Shown piece after piece: positions 43,088 through 53,100 of a DNA stretch of 64,000 nt (the first letter of the stretch is position 1; every line of letters begins with the position of its first letter). The stretch covers positions 4,209-68,208 of the forward strand of contig CAZPMH010000011.1 of assembly GCA_964587815.1 (NCBI GenBank), read 5' to 3'. A program made the position numbers and the translations under genes. Origin of the DNA: UBA1672 sp964587815 (GTDB lineage: Bacteria > Pseudomonadota > Alphaproteobacteria > Micavibrionales > Micavibrionaceae). Below the pieces are notes generated by a model. The model had not been told where the DNA came from. It searched no databases and saw only the letters and a program-made list of their open reading frames with translations.

Positions 43088-45157
43088 CTAGCCCTTTGAT
43101 TTTCTTAGAACTTTTTGCGGTATTTTATTCAAAATAACATGTGGTGCGTTGGTGGAGAACTCGCGCATGCTTTCGGCTATTTTTCGTAGCTCTTTTTTCG
43201 GTGTCTTTGCCCATGCGGCAATCACGAATGTCTGGTCGGCCATGCCGGCTAATACTTCGGCATCGGATGCATCGAATGCACAGGCACAATCAATAAGAAT
43301 GTAATCGTGATGTTTTTTGAGTGTTTCGATTTGTTCCTGAAAGCGTCCTGCGACCAAAAGATCGGATGAGAATGAGCTTTCTTCGCCTGCGGGAATGATG
43401 ACAAGGCCATGTTCATTTTCTTTTACGACTTCTTCGAATGTATGCGTACCTGTCAGCAATTCATAAAAGCCGGGGGAAGGTGCAACACCTGTTATTGTTG
43501 CGATTTGCGGCTTTACTGTGTTTGCATCGATGATCAGCGGCTTTTTACCGATTGAACGTAGGTAGTAGGCCAGTGCGACCGCGGTCAGACTTTTACCCTC
43601 ACCGGCACGACTGGATGTGAAGAGCAAAACTTGCTTTTCTTTCAGTGCGCTTAAATGGATAAAGACGCGCTTGATTTCCTCTACATAAGGCGATCGGTGC
43701 TTTTCAATCACACGCGAGAGCGGTGAGGTTTCGTAAGGCAGTGTGCCGAGTAGCTTGAGGCCTAAGGCTTGCTTCACTTCATCTTTATCCTGAATGCCCT
43801 TGTCCATGGTTTCGATCAGGAAGATCGTGCCAAGTGCGGCCAGAACAGAAAGGATGCTGACACCCATTAGGATGATGAGTTTCTTAGACCCTTTTGGTTC
43901 GCCGGGGATGTCTGCGTAGGAGAAAATGCGGACGTCTTGACGCTCAAGGTCGATTTGAGAATTGATTTCTTCTGATCTGGACAGGAAGTTGCTTAAGGTG
44001 CTGCGGCTGACTGCTTCTTCAGATTGAAGTGCCTGAAGTGTGATTTTTTGTTCTTGAAAGTTGTCAGCACGCATTTGCAGGTCTTCAAGGCGTTGGCGTA
44101 GCATATTTTCTTGACGCGTTACGGTCTCCAATTCGTTTTCGATGGAGCGTCTAATGCTGAGGATGCCTTGATTGATGTCATTTTCAATTTGTTCAACTTC
44201 TTTACGGGCTGAGATAACGTCGGGGTGGTTATTACCATAGTCGGCGCGCAAGGATTGCAGGCGCTGTGTCGCGAGACTGGAGCGTGCCTTTAACGATTGA
44301 ATCAGCTCGGAATTGATGACGGCTGAAATGTCACTGATCTGGCCTTGTTTTATCAGGTCTGAGCGTGCCTGCAGTTCCAGCTTCTTTGTAGCAATCGGGT
44401 TCAGCTGTTTTGAGATATCTGAAATTTGTTCATAGATTAAGTCTTCGGAATTTAGCCCCTGAATCATGCCGCTTTCAGATTTAAATTGTTGGACAGCACG
44501 CGATTTTTTCAGGCTCTGTTCTCGTAAACTTACGATTTGGCCGTTAATCCATTCTTTCAGGCGCTTGGCTTTTTCCAGCTTTGATCCGACCTGCATGTCT
44601 ACATATTGTTGCGCGTGTGTGTTTGCAACCTGCGCCGCGTGATTTGGGTTGTAACTGTCGAAGGAAATTTCGATTGTTCTGGACGTGCCCTGTTGTGCAA
44701 CGTTCAAGTTCTCGAAAAACTTCTTGGTTACGGCGTAATTCCCGCCTTGTGTATTTACCGGATTGTCTTTTTCTAAGGAAGACAGAACGCTTTTCTTCGG
44801 ATTAACAGTCAGGCGGTCATTTTCATTTATATCAAGGCCGAGTGAATTAATGGTTTTACGTGCCAATGATGGTGACATTATTAATTCAACCTGCGTGGGC
44901 ACGGTCAGGTTGTCAAATTTTACAGGTGAGAGGATGTCGCTGAATTGCGGAATGTTTACGTTTTGCGGCTCCAAAATAACGGATGCAGTCGCGCGATAAA
45001 TGTCAGGCTTTGTCTTCAAATATAACGCTGTCAACGTGATCGGGATGATGATCATCATAAATGCCAAGACTTTATGCTTGAGCACAACTTTTATCATTTG
45101 CCCGATATCAGGAATCTCAACGTCGTTATGTCTGCGGTCGGTTGCTCGACGATCCAT
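43088..45157 (-). CDS. polysaccharide co-polymerase with BY-kinase-like domain (Wzc/GumC)
   Basis: A 689-residue inner-membrane protein controlling glycan chain length and export. An N-terminal Wzz segment with a transmembrane helix (AFMMIIIPITLTALYL) is followed by a long periplasmic coiled coil. A second transmembrane helix sits near residue 435, and a cytosolic P-loop domain follows: Walker A TSSRAGEGKS near residue 520, Walker A' LIIDANTVKP and Walker B YILIDCACAFD. Walker A' has Asn where DADLR is usual, and no tyrosine-rich C-terminal cluster is present, so kinase activity may be altered. Confidence 0.92.
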   Translation of the reverse strand: MDRRATDRRHNDVEIPDIGQMIKVVLKHKVLAFMMIIIPITLTALYLKTKPDIYRATASVILEPQNVNIPQFSDILSPVKFDNLTVPTQVELIMSPSLARKTINSLGLDINENDRLTVNPKKSVLSSLEKDNPVNTQGGNYAVTKKFFENLNVAQQGTSRTIEISFDSYNPNHAAQVANTHAQQYVDMQVGSKLEKAKRLKEWINGQIVSLREQSLKKSRAVQQFKSESGMIQGLNSEDLIYEQISDISKQLNPIATKKLELQARSDLIKQGQISDISAVINSELIQSLKARSSLATQRLQSLRADYGNNHPDVISARKEVEQIENDINQGILSIRRSIENELETVTRQENMLRQRLEDLQMRADNFQEQKITLQALQSEEAVSRSTLSNFLSRSEEINSQIDLERQDVRIFSYADIPGEPKGSKKLIILMGVSILSVLAALGTIFLIETMDKGIQDKDEVKQALGLKLLGTLPYETSPLSRVIEKHRSPYVEEIKRVFIHLSALKEKQVLLFTSSRAGEGKSLTAVALAYYLRSIGKKPLIIDANTVKPQIATITGVAPSPGFYELLTGTHTFEEVVKENEHGLVIIPAGEESSFSSDLLVAGRFQEQIETLKKHHDYILIDCACAFDASDAEVLAGMADQTFVIAAWAKTPKKELRKIAESMREFSTNAPHVILNKIPQKVLRKSKG

Positions 45158-45352
45158 TTTAAATGCCCTGTCTTGTCGTTATTTTATTTTTTCGACACTA
45201 TACTTTTTAAAACCAGTTCATCAAGTTTATTCTTCACTTTATGATTCGCTTTCTATATGAATTACCTAATGGGTTTCTTTAAGGCTTTTCATGGGCGATA
45301 AAGACCCGTATGATCTTAGAGTGCGTTAATTATGTAGTGAGTGTTTAGGCAT

Positions 45353-46597
45353 ATGTTGAAAAATAAGAGGCTTTTACTGGGTATTTTAGCATGTGTTTCT
45401 CTGCCTTACGGGGCGGCTTTTGCCTTTGATGAAGCCGCCGTTCAGACGGTGCGTGAGCGACCCAATTCTGATTTTACTGCCGATGGTGTGAAGTTTCGTG
45501 GCTTCATCTTGCGCCCGTCCTTGGAGATATCCGAATATTACGATGACAATATTTTTCGTGTAGATGATGCAGATGATGACTTCGTGACGCTGATTGAGCC
45601 TGAGTTTCGTGCGGAAACGAATTGGAACCTGCACCAAATTTTTGCTGGCTGGCGCGGCAAATATGCAATTTTTTCAGATTTTGAGAGTGAGAATTATCAA
45701 GATCAGATGTTCTTTCTGTCAGGCCGTTATGATTTAGGGTACGAGACGAGTGTCAGCGCTTTACTACGTGCCGATTATTTGCATGAAGATCGCGGAGATC
45801 AGGACGATGTTGGTGGTGACAGGCCGATTGAATTTTTCAGGCGTACAGCGCAGATTGCTTATAAAAGAGCGATCGGTATTTTGAAGCTGGATTTGGATGG
45901 TATCTATACTGATTATCGTTTTGACGACTCTGTCGCGAGTGGGGTTGAGATTGATAACAGCGTGCGTGATCGCAGTGTTTTTAATTACGGCGGTCGCCTT
46001 ACCTATAGTTTGAGTGATGATTATGCCGTGTTTTTCCGCGCGCGCGGGGAGAAGCGCACTTATGATTTGGATGCCAATGCATTCCGCGATTCTGTCGGTC
46101 AAGAATATGCGGTTGGTGGTGCTGTGAACTTTACGGGCAAGTTAAAGGCTGATGCGTATGTTGGTTATATTTCTCAAAATTACGACGGCGCGGATCAAAA
46201 TGATATTAGTGATATTTCCTACGGCGGTACTTTGGCATGGAATTATAGTGATTTGACATCGATCACAGCGAAACTTGATCGTTATGCCGTGGAGACAATT
46301 ATTGCAGATGAGTCCGGTATGTTGCGGACGGATTTTGATTTGAATGTTGATCACGCCTTAAGGCCGAATATGATTATTGGCGGTAATGTCGGCATTTTGA
46401 ATGACGAATATGAAGGTGAGTCTGCCGCGCGTGATATTGATAACACCACCTATTCGGTTGGCTTTGATGTTGATTACCGCCTTAATCCGGCGGTGCATGC
46501 GGGGTTCGATTACCGCTTCTTAACGCGTGATTTTGACACGAACAGTCTTGATTATGATAATCAGCGCGTGATGCTTTCATTGAAAGTTCAGTATTAA
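45353..46597 (+). CDS. outer-membrane beta-barrel protein (BBP2-like), exopolysaccharide-associated
   Basis: A 414-residue outer-membrane protein. The signal peptide runs to about residue 24 (GAAFA). The rest is a series of amphipathic strands with aromatic ends and acidic loops (RPSLEISEYYDDNIF, QIFAGWRGKYAIFSDFESENY), ending in VMLSLKVQY with a C-terminal aromatic residue, as needed for BAM insertion. It resembles PF10082-type barrels next to exopolysaccharide genes. The ATG at 45353 gives a clean signal peptide; the upstream GTG at 45341 has no ribosome site. It is divergent from the Wzc-like gene. Confidence 0.8.
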   Translation: MLKNKRLLLGILACVSLPYGAAFAFDEAAVQTVRERPNSDFTADGVKFRGFILRPSLEISEYYDDNIFRVDDADDDFVTLIEPEFRAETNWNLHQIFAGWRGKYAIFSDFESENYQDQMFFLSGRYDLGYETSVSALLRADYLHEDRGDQDDVGGDRPIEFFRRTAQIAYKRAIGILKLDLDGIYTDYRFDDSVASGVEIDNSVRDRSVFNYGGRLTYSLSDDYAVFFRARGEKRTYDLDANAFRDSVGQEYAVGGAVNFTGKLKADAYVGYISQNYDGADQNDISDISYGGTLAWNYSDLTSITAKLDRYAVETIIADESGMLRTDFDLNVDHALRPNMIIGGNVGILNDEYEGESAARDIDNTTYSVGFDVDYRLNPAVHAGFDYRFLTRDFDTNSLDYDNQRVMLSLKVQY

Positions 46598-46656
46598 ACC
46601 GGCTTTTCTTTACAACGATTTATTCCTGTTTGGGTATCGGCTTTATGGGCCTTAAA

Positions 46657-47592
46657 TTAAGGCTGTAGGTCGAAATATATTCTGTGGTAGGGGTGTTTCT
46701 TATCTGCCGCCAGAATGTTCTTTTGTTTAATCTGTGTCGATTTCTTCAGTGTGAAGATGATAAGCGAGCCTGCGCCATTATTGATCGGCTCGACCTCTAA
46801 TTTGCTCAAAACCGGGGAGTTTAAAAATTTGTGCTCTTTATTGCCGACCCATCGTGCTTCGGGAAGTTCAACAATCAGGATTTTTTCGTTATTATCCAAA
46901 TCCATTGTGTGCGGGGTTTTTCTATTCAGATCAATAACAACGCGCGTTTTATCTTTATGATCGGCAACGCGTAAGCCCACGCCGACAGTGTCTTTGTATG
47001 TTTTTGCGGGAGTAGGAGGTTTTTTAGGTGGCGGCGCTTTTGCTTTTGCTGTCTTTTGCGTCGGTGGCTTCGGTTTTGATAATTGTGTCGGTGGTATGAT
47101 CGGTGTTGGATTTAACTGCTGAATATCTAACGTCGCTGATTGATTCGGCGAGGCAGGCGGTTCTTCCAACAAAACTTCAAGCTCTTGTATCAAGTTCTGG
47201 ATATCGGATTCTACTGCTGCAAGCCTTACAATTGCAGGCTTGTATGACTCAAATTCTTTTTTTAGGTCGATCACAGCGTTTTCAACGCGATCAAAACGGT
47301 CATTGGTGTTGCGGATATCTTGAGAGAATATCGTATCAACATTTATTCCTTTCGGCGATAAAACGGGTAAGCCGTTTGGCGATGTTGCGCTGTTATTCGC
47401 ACCTTGTTTCAGTGGTTCAGTTCCAAAACGAGGGGGGAGTGCAACTGGCTTTCCTATTTCTCCGGGTTTTGATTCGGCTCTTTTGTTTGATGATTCGTTC
47501 TTATTTGGGTGCAGTAAACTGTTCGGGCTACATGCAACGATGAGACCCAAAAATAGCATGAAACATAAGCTGGACGCTATTTTCCTAAACAT
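46657..47592 (-). CDS. lipoprotein with coiled coil, Pro-rich linker and AMIN-like domain
   Basis: A 311-residue lipoprotein with lipobox LIVAC ending at C21. A disordered Asn/Lys/Pro region is followed by a coiled coil (RFDRVENAVIDLKKEFESY), a Pro/Lys/Thr-rich linker (PTQKTAKAKAPPPKKPPTP) and a C-terminal beta domain. That domain (VGVGLRVADHKDKTRVVIDL to the end) matches AMIN-type domains, which bind peptidoglycan or localise secretion and pilus machinery. Its position between the glycan export and chaperone-usher genes suggests an envelope-anchoring role. Confidence 0.75.
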   Translation of the reverse strand: MFRKIASSLCFMLFLGLIVACSPNSLLHPNKNESSNKRAESKPGEIGKPVALPPRFGTEPLKQGANNSATSPNGLPVLSPKGINVDTIFSQDIRNTNDRFDRVENAVIDLKKEFESYKPAIVRLAAVESDIQNLIQELEVLLEEPPASPNQSATLDIQQLNPTPIIPPTQLSKPKPPTQKTAKAKAPPPKKPPTPAKTYKDTVGVGLRVADHKDKTRVVIDLNRKTPHTMDLDNNEKILIVELPEARWVGNKEHKFLNSPVLSKLEVEPINNGAGSLIIFTLKKSTQIKQKNILAADKKHPYHRIYFDLQP

Positions 47593-47805
47593 TTATTACT
47601 GAACCATCCTTCCTGAACGGAAGGTTTAAAGATAAGAATTTAAGCGGTGATAACACCTTTTATAATAGTATCGCGAAAAGGCGATATACATCAATAGGAT
47701 ATTTTATTTTTATAAGAATTCGTGTTGCTGTTTATCGTGTGAAGAATGTGGGTTTTTATTTTTGCGCCCTATACTTTTGATCATGCCGGATGGTATATAA
47801 TTTAT

Positions 47806-48315
47806 ATGCTTTCATTGCTTACGGAATATTCTTCGCGCATATGTGCGTTTGTTGCGGCTGCATTTACCGTAGCCTCCTTGGTATGCGGTTTTTCTTCGGC
47901 GGCCTTTGCGCAAGTGAGCACATTACAAGAGCTGAATTTCGGGGAATTTATATCCACGCGTAATGACGCCCAATATAGTATTACCGTTAATCTTGACGGG
48001 AGTTACAGTTTTTCATCGGGTGCGTTTTATGAGATAGCCGCACCTTCAATTGGGATCTATGAGTTTACGGGGCTGACGCCCAATGCGAATGTCACGAATA
48101 TTACGATTACGCAGACGTCGCCATTGATATCTTCGGGGGCAACGTCGTTTCAAATGATTAATTTTCAAACGTTTAGTTTGCCGGTGACGACTTTACTCGG
48201 CACGTTAGAGGTACGCGTTGCGGGCACGGCCAGAACGTCGGGGAACGGGCTCTTGTATCCTGATCGCACGTATACGGGCGGGATTAATATTGATGTGACG
48301 CTTGAGCCGAATTGA
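47806..48315 (+). CDS. DUF4402 domain secreted protein, putative fibre subunit
   Basis: A 169-residue secreted protein. The signal peptide extends to about residue 35 (SSAAFA before QVSTL). The mature part is an all-beta sandwich of the DUF4402 type (LQELNFGEFISTRN, ending YTGGINIDVTLEPN). DUF4402 proteins are often encoded with PapD-like chaperones. The ATG at 47806 gives a normal signal; an in-frame ATG at 47746 would add 20 residues. Neither has a good ribosome site. It is followed 46 bp later by the chaperone gene. Confidence 0.72.
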   Translation: MLSLLTEYSSRICAFVAAAFTVASLVCGFSSAAFAQVSTLQELNFGEFISTRNDAQYSITVNLDGSYSFSSGAFYEIAAPSIGIYEFTGLTPNANVTNITITQTSPLISSGATSFQMINFQTFSLPVTTLLGTLEVRVAGTARTSGNGLLYPDRTYTGGINIDVTLEPN

Positions 48316-48361
48316 GCGATTTGATCTTAATTTTTGACTATATTTTATAAAGAGGATTTTT

Positions 48362-49171
48362 ATGCGTTTTATTTTGATGAGTTTGTTTTGTTGTTTGTTT
48401 GTTTTCGGTGCGGCTAAGCAGGTGCAGGCGGAGATTTTGATTAGCCCGACTCGTGTTGTTTTTGAAGGGAGTGATCGTTTTGCCTATGTGACATTGGCGA
48501 ATATTTCAAAAAGAGCAAAGACCTATGCGATTAGCTTACAATATTTGAAGATGTCAGAAAAAACAGGCGGCTATCAGGGTGTTGAAGAGGCTTTTTCTGC
48601 ATTTCCATTGGCTGAACATATCGTTTTTGCCCCTAAACGTGTGACTTTGCCGCCGGGGGGCAATCAGCGTGTGCGTTTAAGTTTGCGCCGCAAGGCGGAC
48701 ATACCGGACGGTGATTATCATGCGCATTTGCGTTTCCAGTCTGTGCCTGAATTGTTACCTGAGGAGGAGTTGGAGGGACGTGTAGGGGCGCAAGTTTCCA
48801 TTAGTGTCAGTTATACGATTCCAGTCATTTTCCGATCAGGCGATGTTATAGAAGAGGCGAAGATCGGCCAGATTACATTTGGTCGAGATGACAAAACGGG
48901 CGCTTCGACGGTTAATGTTCCGATTGAGCGCGGTCGTTCTGCTTATGCGGTTTTAGGGCATCTTTATGTTTATTATCAAGGGGAAGACGGACGTGAGGAA
49001 CTGGTCGGTGAAATTAGCAACGCCAATGTTTTTCCCGAAATATCATCGCGTGTGATCAGTGTTCCTTTGCGAGGTGAAATAGAGAAGGGCGGTACATTGC
49101 GCGTTGTCTTGCAGCATAATGATACGAAATCTGAAGATATCTATGCGCAGAAGTTGTTCCCCATACAATAG
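48362..49171 (+). CDS. periplasmic pilus-type chaperone (PapD-like)
   Basis: A 269-residue periplasmic chaperone with a signal peptide to about residue 23 (QVQA before EILISP). The first immunoglobulin-like domain is typical: ISPTRVVFEG, AYVTLANISKRAKTYAISLQY, and FAPKRVTLPPGGNQRVRLSL, which forms the subunit-capping G1 strand region. The second domain is also present (SVPELLP onward). PapD-type chaperones complete subunit folds by donor strand. Genes on both sides encode DUF4402 subunits and an usher-like protein. It ends 65 bp before a strong bidirectional terminator. Confidence 0.88.
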   Translation: MRFILMSLFCCLFVFGAAKQVQAEILISPTRVVFEGSDRFAYVTLANISKRAKTYAISLQYLKMSEKTGGYQGVEEAFSAFPLAEHIVFAPKRVTLPPGGNQRVRLSLRRKADIPDGDYHAHLRFQSVPELLPEEELEGRVGAQVSISVSYTIPVIFRSGDVIEEAKIGQITFGRDDKTGASTVNVPIERGRSAYAVLGHLYVYYQGEDGREELVGEISNANVFPEISSRVISVPLRGEIEKGGTLRVVLQHNDTKSEDIYAQKLFPIQ

Positions 49172-49236
49172 GATGAAAAAGATAGGGTTGTGAATTATAA
49201 AACCCCTGTTTTCTGGTTTAATTTTTTACTCATAAA

Positions 49237-49268
49237 TAAAAGGCTCGCTGTGGTAGCGAGCCTTTTTT
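49237..49268. terminator. bidirectional intrinsic terminator
   Basis: AGGCTCGCT-GTGGT-AGCGAGCCT is a perfect 9-bp stem flanked by AAAA and TTTTT. It separates the convergent chaperone and DUF4402 genes. Confidence 0.85.
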
Positions 49269-49288
49269 GATACTCAAAGCTAATCAGA

Positions 49289-49882
49289 TTAGTAAGAGAA
49301 TGTTAATTCGATGTTACCAGTGTGGTTGTTGTCAGCAGGGCCTACGCCAGCTGTTTCTGTTGCGGTGATTGTCGCACCAACACTGATTGTATCAGGTGTT
49401 CCGCCTGTTGATGAAAATGTCGATGGTGTACCCATAATCTCAGATAATGCTGCAGGTGTCCCTGCGTTTACTGAAAATCTTGGTGTTGAGATTTCCAATT
49501 GCGGGTCTGCAATATCTGTGATTGTTCCATACACACTTACTGTTGCTGCGGCCGGTGTTGTTACTTCGACTGTTCCCGCGGCGGATGTTAAACCGATATC
49601 AACAACCTGGCTGCCGTCATCTGTTGTGTCAACGCCGTTATCGGTTGCAGATATAATGCTGCCATCTTGTGGGTTTAGAACCAATGTGACCAAGTCATCA
49701 TTTACAGGTTGCATAAACCATTCGCCAAAATCCATTGTGTCGCCCGGTGTCACTGTGATCGCGCTGGTTGTTGTTAATGTAACAGGAACGTCAGCTGACT
49801 GAGCCATTACATTTTGTGCAGACATTGATCCCACGACTAGCGCGGCGCCGTATGCCATTAATTTAAGTGTGTTGATTTTCAT
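49289..49882 (-). CDS. DUF4402 domain protein, putative major fibre subunit
   Basis: A 197-residue secreted protein with signal peptide to about residue 27 (NVMA before QSADVP). The mature protein is acidic, Thr/Ser/Gly-rich, lacks cysteine and lysine-rich stretches, and has the DUF4402 pattern: ITVTPGDTMDFGEWFMQP near the start and TGNIELTFSY at the end. The final strand resembles the extreme C-terminus of usher-dependent subunits. The low-complexity, disulfide-free sequence suits a polymeric surface fibre. It is transcribed divergently from the usher-like gene, through a 300-bp regulatory region. Confidence 0.78.
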   Translation of the reverse strand: MKINTLKLMAYGAALVVGSMSAQNVMAQSADVPVTLTTTSAITVTPGDTMDFGEWFMQPVNDDLVTLVLNPQDGSIISATDNGVDTTDDGSQVVDIGLTSAAGTVEVTTPAAATVSVYGTITDIADPQLEISTPRFSVNAGTPAALSEIMGTPSTFSSTGGTPDTISVGATITATETAGVGPADNNHTGNIELTFSY

Positions 49883-50182
49883 TTCAGGGTTCTCCTTGAT
49901 TATTTCCTAGTCTTGAAATTTTACTGCTACTCAGTAAGTACTGCTTCGTCAGCACATTAAGAAAAATATCATATTCCTGATTAATTCTTAGTTAATAATT
50001 AAGAATTCGCACCAGATTTATGTGGCTAACTTTTGAATAGGGTATGCCCGAACGAGCATTTAAAAAAGTATCGATTATTCGATTGAGAATGTCAAGCGTT
50101 TGTGTTTTACTGCTTTTATTCCAAATAAATATGCGTGAACTCGCAATTGCTGCGTAGAAATTTTTGATTCTGCTTTCGGGGA
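49883..50182. promoter_or_regulatory. 300-bp divergent promoter region with nested CAGTA repeats
   Basis: No gene is seen between the DUF4402 gene and the usher-like gene. At 49921-49943 the half-sites TTACTG, CAGTAA and TACTG lie in nested inverted order, and CAGTA-AG-TACTG is a 12-bp palindrome about 50 bp upstream of the DUF4402 start. This could be a regulator site. The rest is AT-rich and probably holds both promoters. Confidence 0.4.
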
Positions 50183-53100
50183 GTGCTTGTCATTAAACCT
50201 GTATTGTTTTGCGCCATCTTTGTGATGGCGACGCATGCATCTTTGTGCGCTGTTTTAGCGCAAGACGCCGCGGGACGCGATGCGTATGTTGCTGATCGTC
50301 CTGCTTATTCTTTGACGTCTGCGCAAAAACTTCTAAAGGCAAAACGCGTTTTACAAAAAATGAAGTCTCGTTTGTCTTTGGCAGATCAAGATGTCGGAGC
50401 GCGCGATCAGAACGTTACGCGGCGAGAGCGGCAAAAAAATACATTGCCTGATGGTGAGAATCTTTTGCTGCAACCTGTTTTGCGAAACAATATACGGCCT
50501 GACGGTTATCTTTTTTCTGTTGTTCGAAATCAGAAAATACTTCTGTCCATGACGGATTTTATAGACATATTGAACATTGCCTTGAAGATTGATGTTGATA
50601 AGGGCGCGATTACAGGCTGGGTTTTTAAAGAAGATCGTGGTTTTACGCTTGATATGCAGGCGCGACGTGTCGATGTGGGAAAGCTGTCTTACACATTTTC
50701 TGACGATGTTGTTGTGCAAGACGGCGATATATTTGTTCCGACGCAAGAGCTTGGTCAGTGGTTGGATATTGATTTTGATGTTCGTATTTCGTCGCAGGAA
50801 ATCATTATACGTTCCAAAGAAATTCTTCCGATTGAGGCGCGTGAAAACCGTTTAAGTCGAAAGGTGCTCAAACGAGATTTGAAGCAGCCTTCTTTGCCGT
50901 TGCATCATGATGAATACACTTTGGCCAGTGTGCCGGCAATTGATGTTACGACCAATGTGCAGTTCAGACGTCGCGGTGAGGGGCGGAATTCGAATTCTTA
51001 TGCAGCAAGTGTGCGGAGTGTTCAGGATTTTGCAAAAGGTACGTTGAACACGCTTACGCGGTTGGATGATCGTGACAGTGTGTCGTCAGTGCGTGCGACT
51101 TATTCACAAGAATCAACGGGTGCAGACTTGTTAGGGGCGCTTCGGGCGCGCAGGTTTGAGGTCGGTGATATTGTTACAACAGATACGTTGTTTGGCGGAA
51201 ACGTACGGCAGGAATTGGGGGCGCGTATAACCAATGCAGATGCTCTTCGACGTTTCACGCAGCCTTTGACTGACATTACAGGTATCGGCATTCCGGGATG
51301 GAATGTTGAGCTTTACCGTGAAAGTCAGCTTTTGGATTTTCAGGAAATAGGGGATGACGGCTTTTATCGTTTTTCGGATGTCGGTCTGTTGTTAAATGAT
51401 AATAATTTCCGTCTGGTTTTCTATGGCCCGCAAGGCGAACGGCGGGAAGAGAGCATTTTTATACCGTTTGACAATACGCTTTTATCTAAGGGCGGTAAGG
51501 GTATTTATGATGTTTCTGTCAGTTTAAATGCAACCAATTTGTATGATGCGCGTTTACAGACACGATCAGATGAGGGGGCGTTAAATATTGCGGCGTTGTA
51601 TGAACGCTCAATTGCGCGCGGATTATCCCTGTCTTTAAGTGGTGACACATTTGAAAATGGCGGGGAACGAAACTTTATCGGTGGTGTCGGCTTGTCATCT
51701 GTTATCGGTCAATATTTATTCAATGCGAATTTCGGTTTGGATGATGAAGCTGACTTTGGGGTGTCGGCGACGGCGCGTCGAGATTTTAGCGGACATGCCG
51801 TCAACGCAACATTTTCCATGAATGAAGCAGGTTTTGACAGGCAAACCGGTTTTTTCAGTACTGCGACGGAAGAGCTTGAAGATAATACCTACAGTGCAGA
51901 TGTGAGTTTGAATGGCCCGATTTTGAATAATAACCTCTGGCGCGCGCAATATAATCTTGGCTCTAATGTGACGTGGGATGATGATGATTTGTTTAGAACG
52001 ATTTCCAGTGCGGGATTAAGTGCGGGGTGGCGTAATTACAATCTTTCGACCACATTGCGCCATCAGCGTGAGAATAATTTCGACGATTTCCTGACCGTTA
52101 CATCCAGTGCCTTTGGCGTTTTCGGGCGTAACCGCTTGCGGTTGACAGGGGCGTACGATATTCAGCCTGAAAGTGATTTGAGAAGTTTGCAGGCATCTTA
52201 CAACCACCGTTTAACGTCGAAGCTGAGTTATGAAGTTGATGTGACGCGGCAAGAGTTTGCGTCGATCACGGAGTTTCGGTCGCGGCTTGATTGGCAGGCG
52301 GGGTTTATCAGGCTGTCGCCGAGCGTTTCGTATAACACGAATGATGATTTCTTTTTGGGGCTAACAACGCGGTTTGGCCTGTTGCATGAGCCGAACCAAA
52401 ATCGTGTTGATTTTTATGATCGTAATGTCACGTCTTTCGGGATGGTCAGTGCGTTTGTTTATCTGGATGCTAACGGCAACGGCGTTTTTGATGACGGCGA
52501 TGAGGCCTTGCCCGACATTAAGGTCAGTGCGCCGCAAAACGGGCGAAGTCAAGATACGGATGAAAACGGCGTGGCATTGTTTAACCGTATGACACGTTTG
52601 CGGCAAACGGATGTTTTCATTGAAAAGGAGAGCTTGCCCGATCCGACTTGGGTGAGTGCCTTTGAGGGTGTTTCGATTCTTCCCCGACAGGGCTATGTCG
52701 CGCAGGTGGAATTCCCGATCCATATTGGTGGTGAGATTGACGGTGTCGTGATGAAGAAGGCTGAAATTTTGCCGCAGTCGATGCGTGCGGAAGGCTATGT
52801 TGAGCCGCCGCCTCGCCCTGTTCGGAGTGTGACGGTCAACCTTTATAATGAAAAGGGTGAGGTTGAGCAGTCATCTGTGACGGACTCGACGGGCTTTTAC
52901 TTCTTTTCCGCGGTTCCGCCCGGGCGTTATTTGCTGATGGTCTCCCCGCGCAGTGCAGAGCTTAAGGGCTTTATCAGGCCAGAGCCGCAGAAAATTGAAA
53001 TCGGTTATGACGGAACGACATTGTATGACAATCAGATTACTGTTCTCTCGGGTGAGGGGGATGTGCCGAGTGCCGTGCTTGCCGGTCTTTCAGATTTTAA

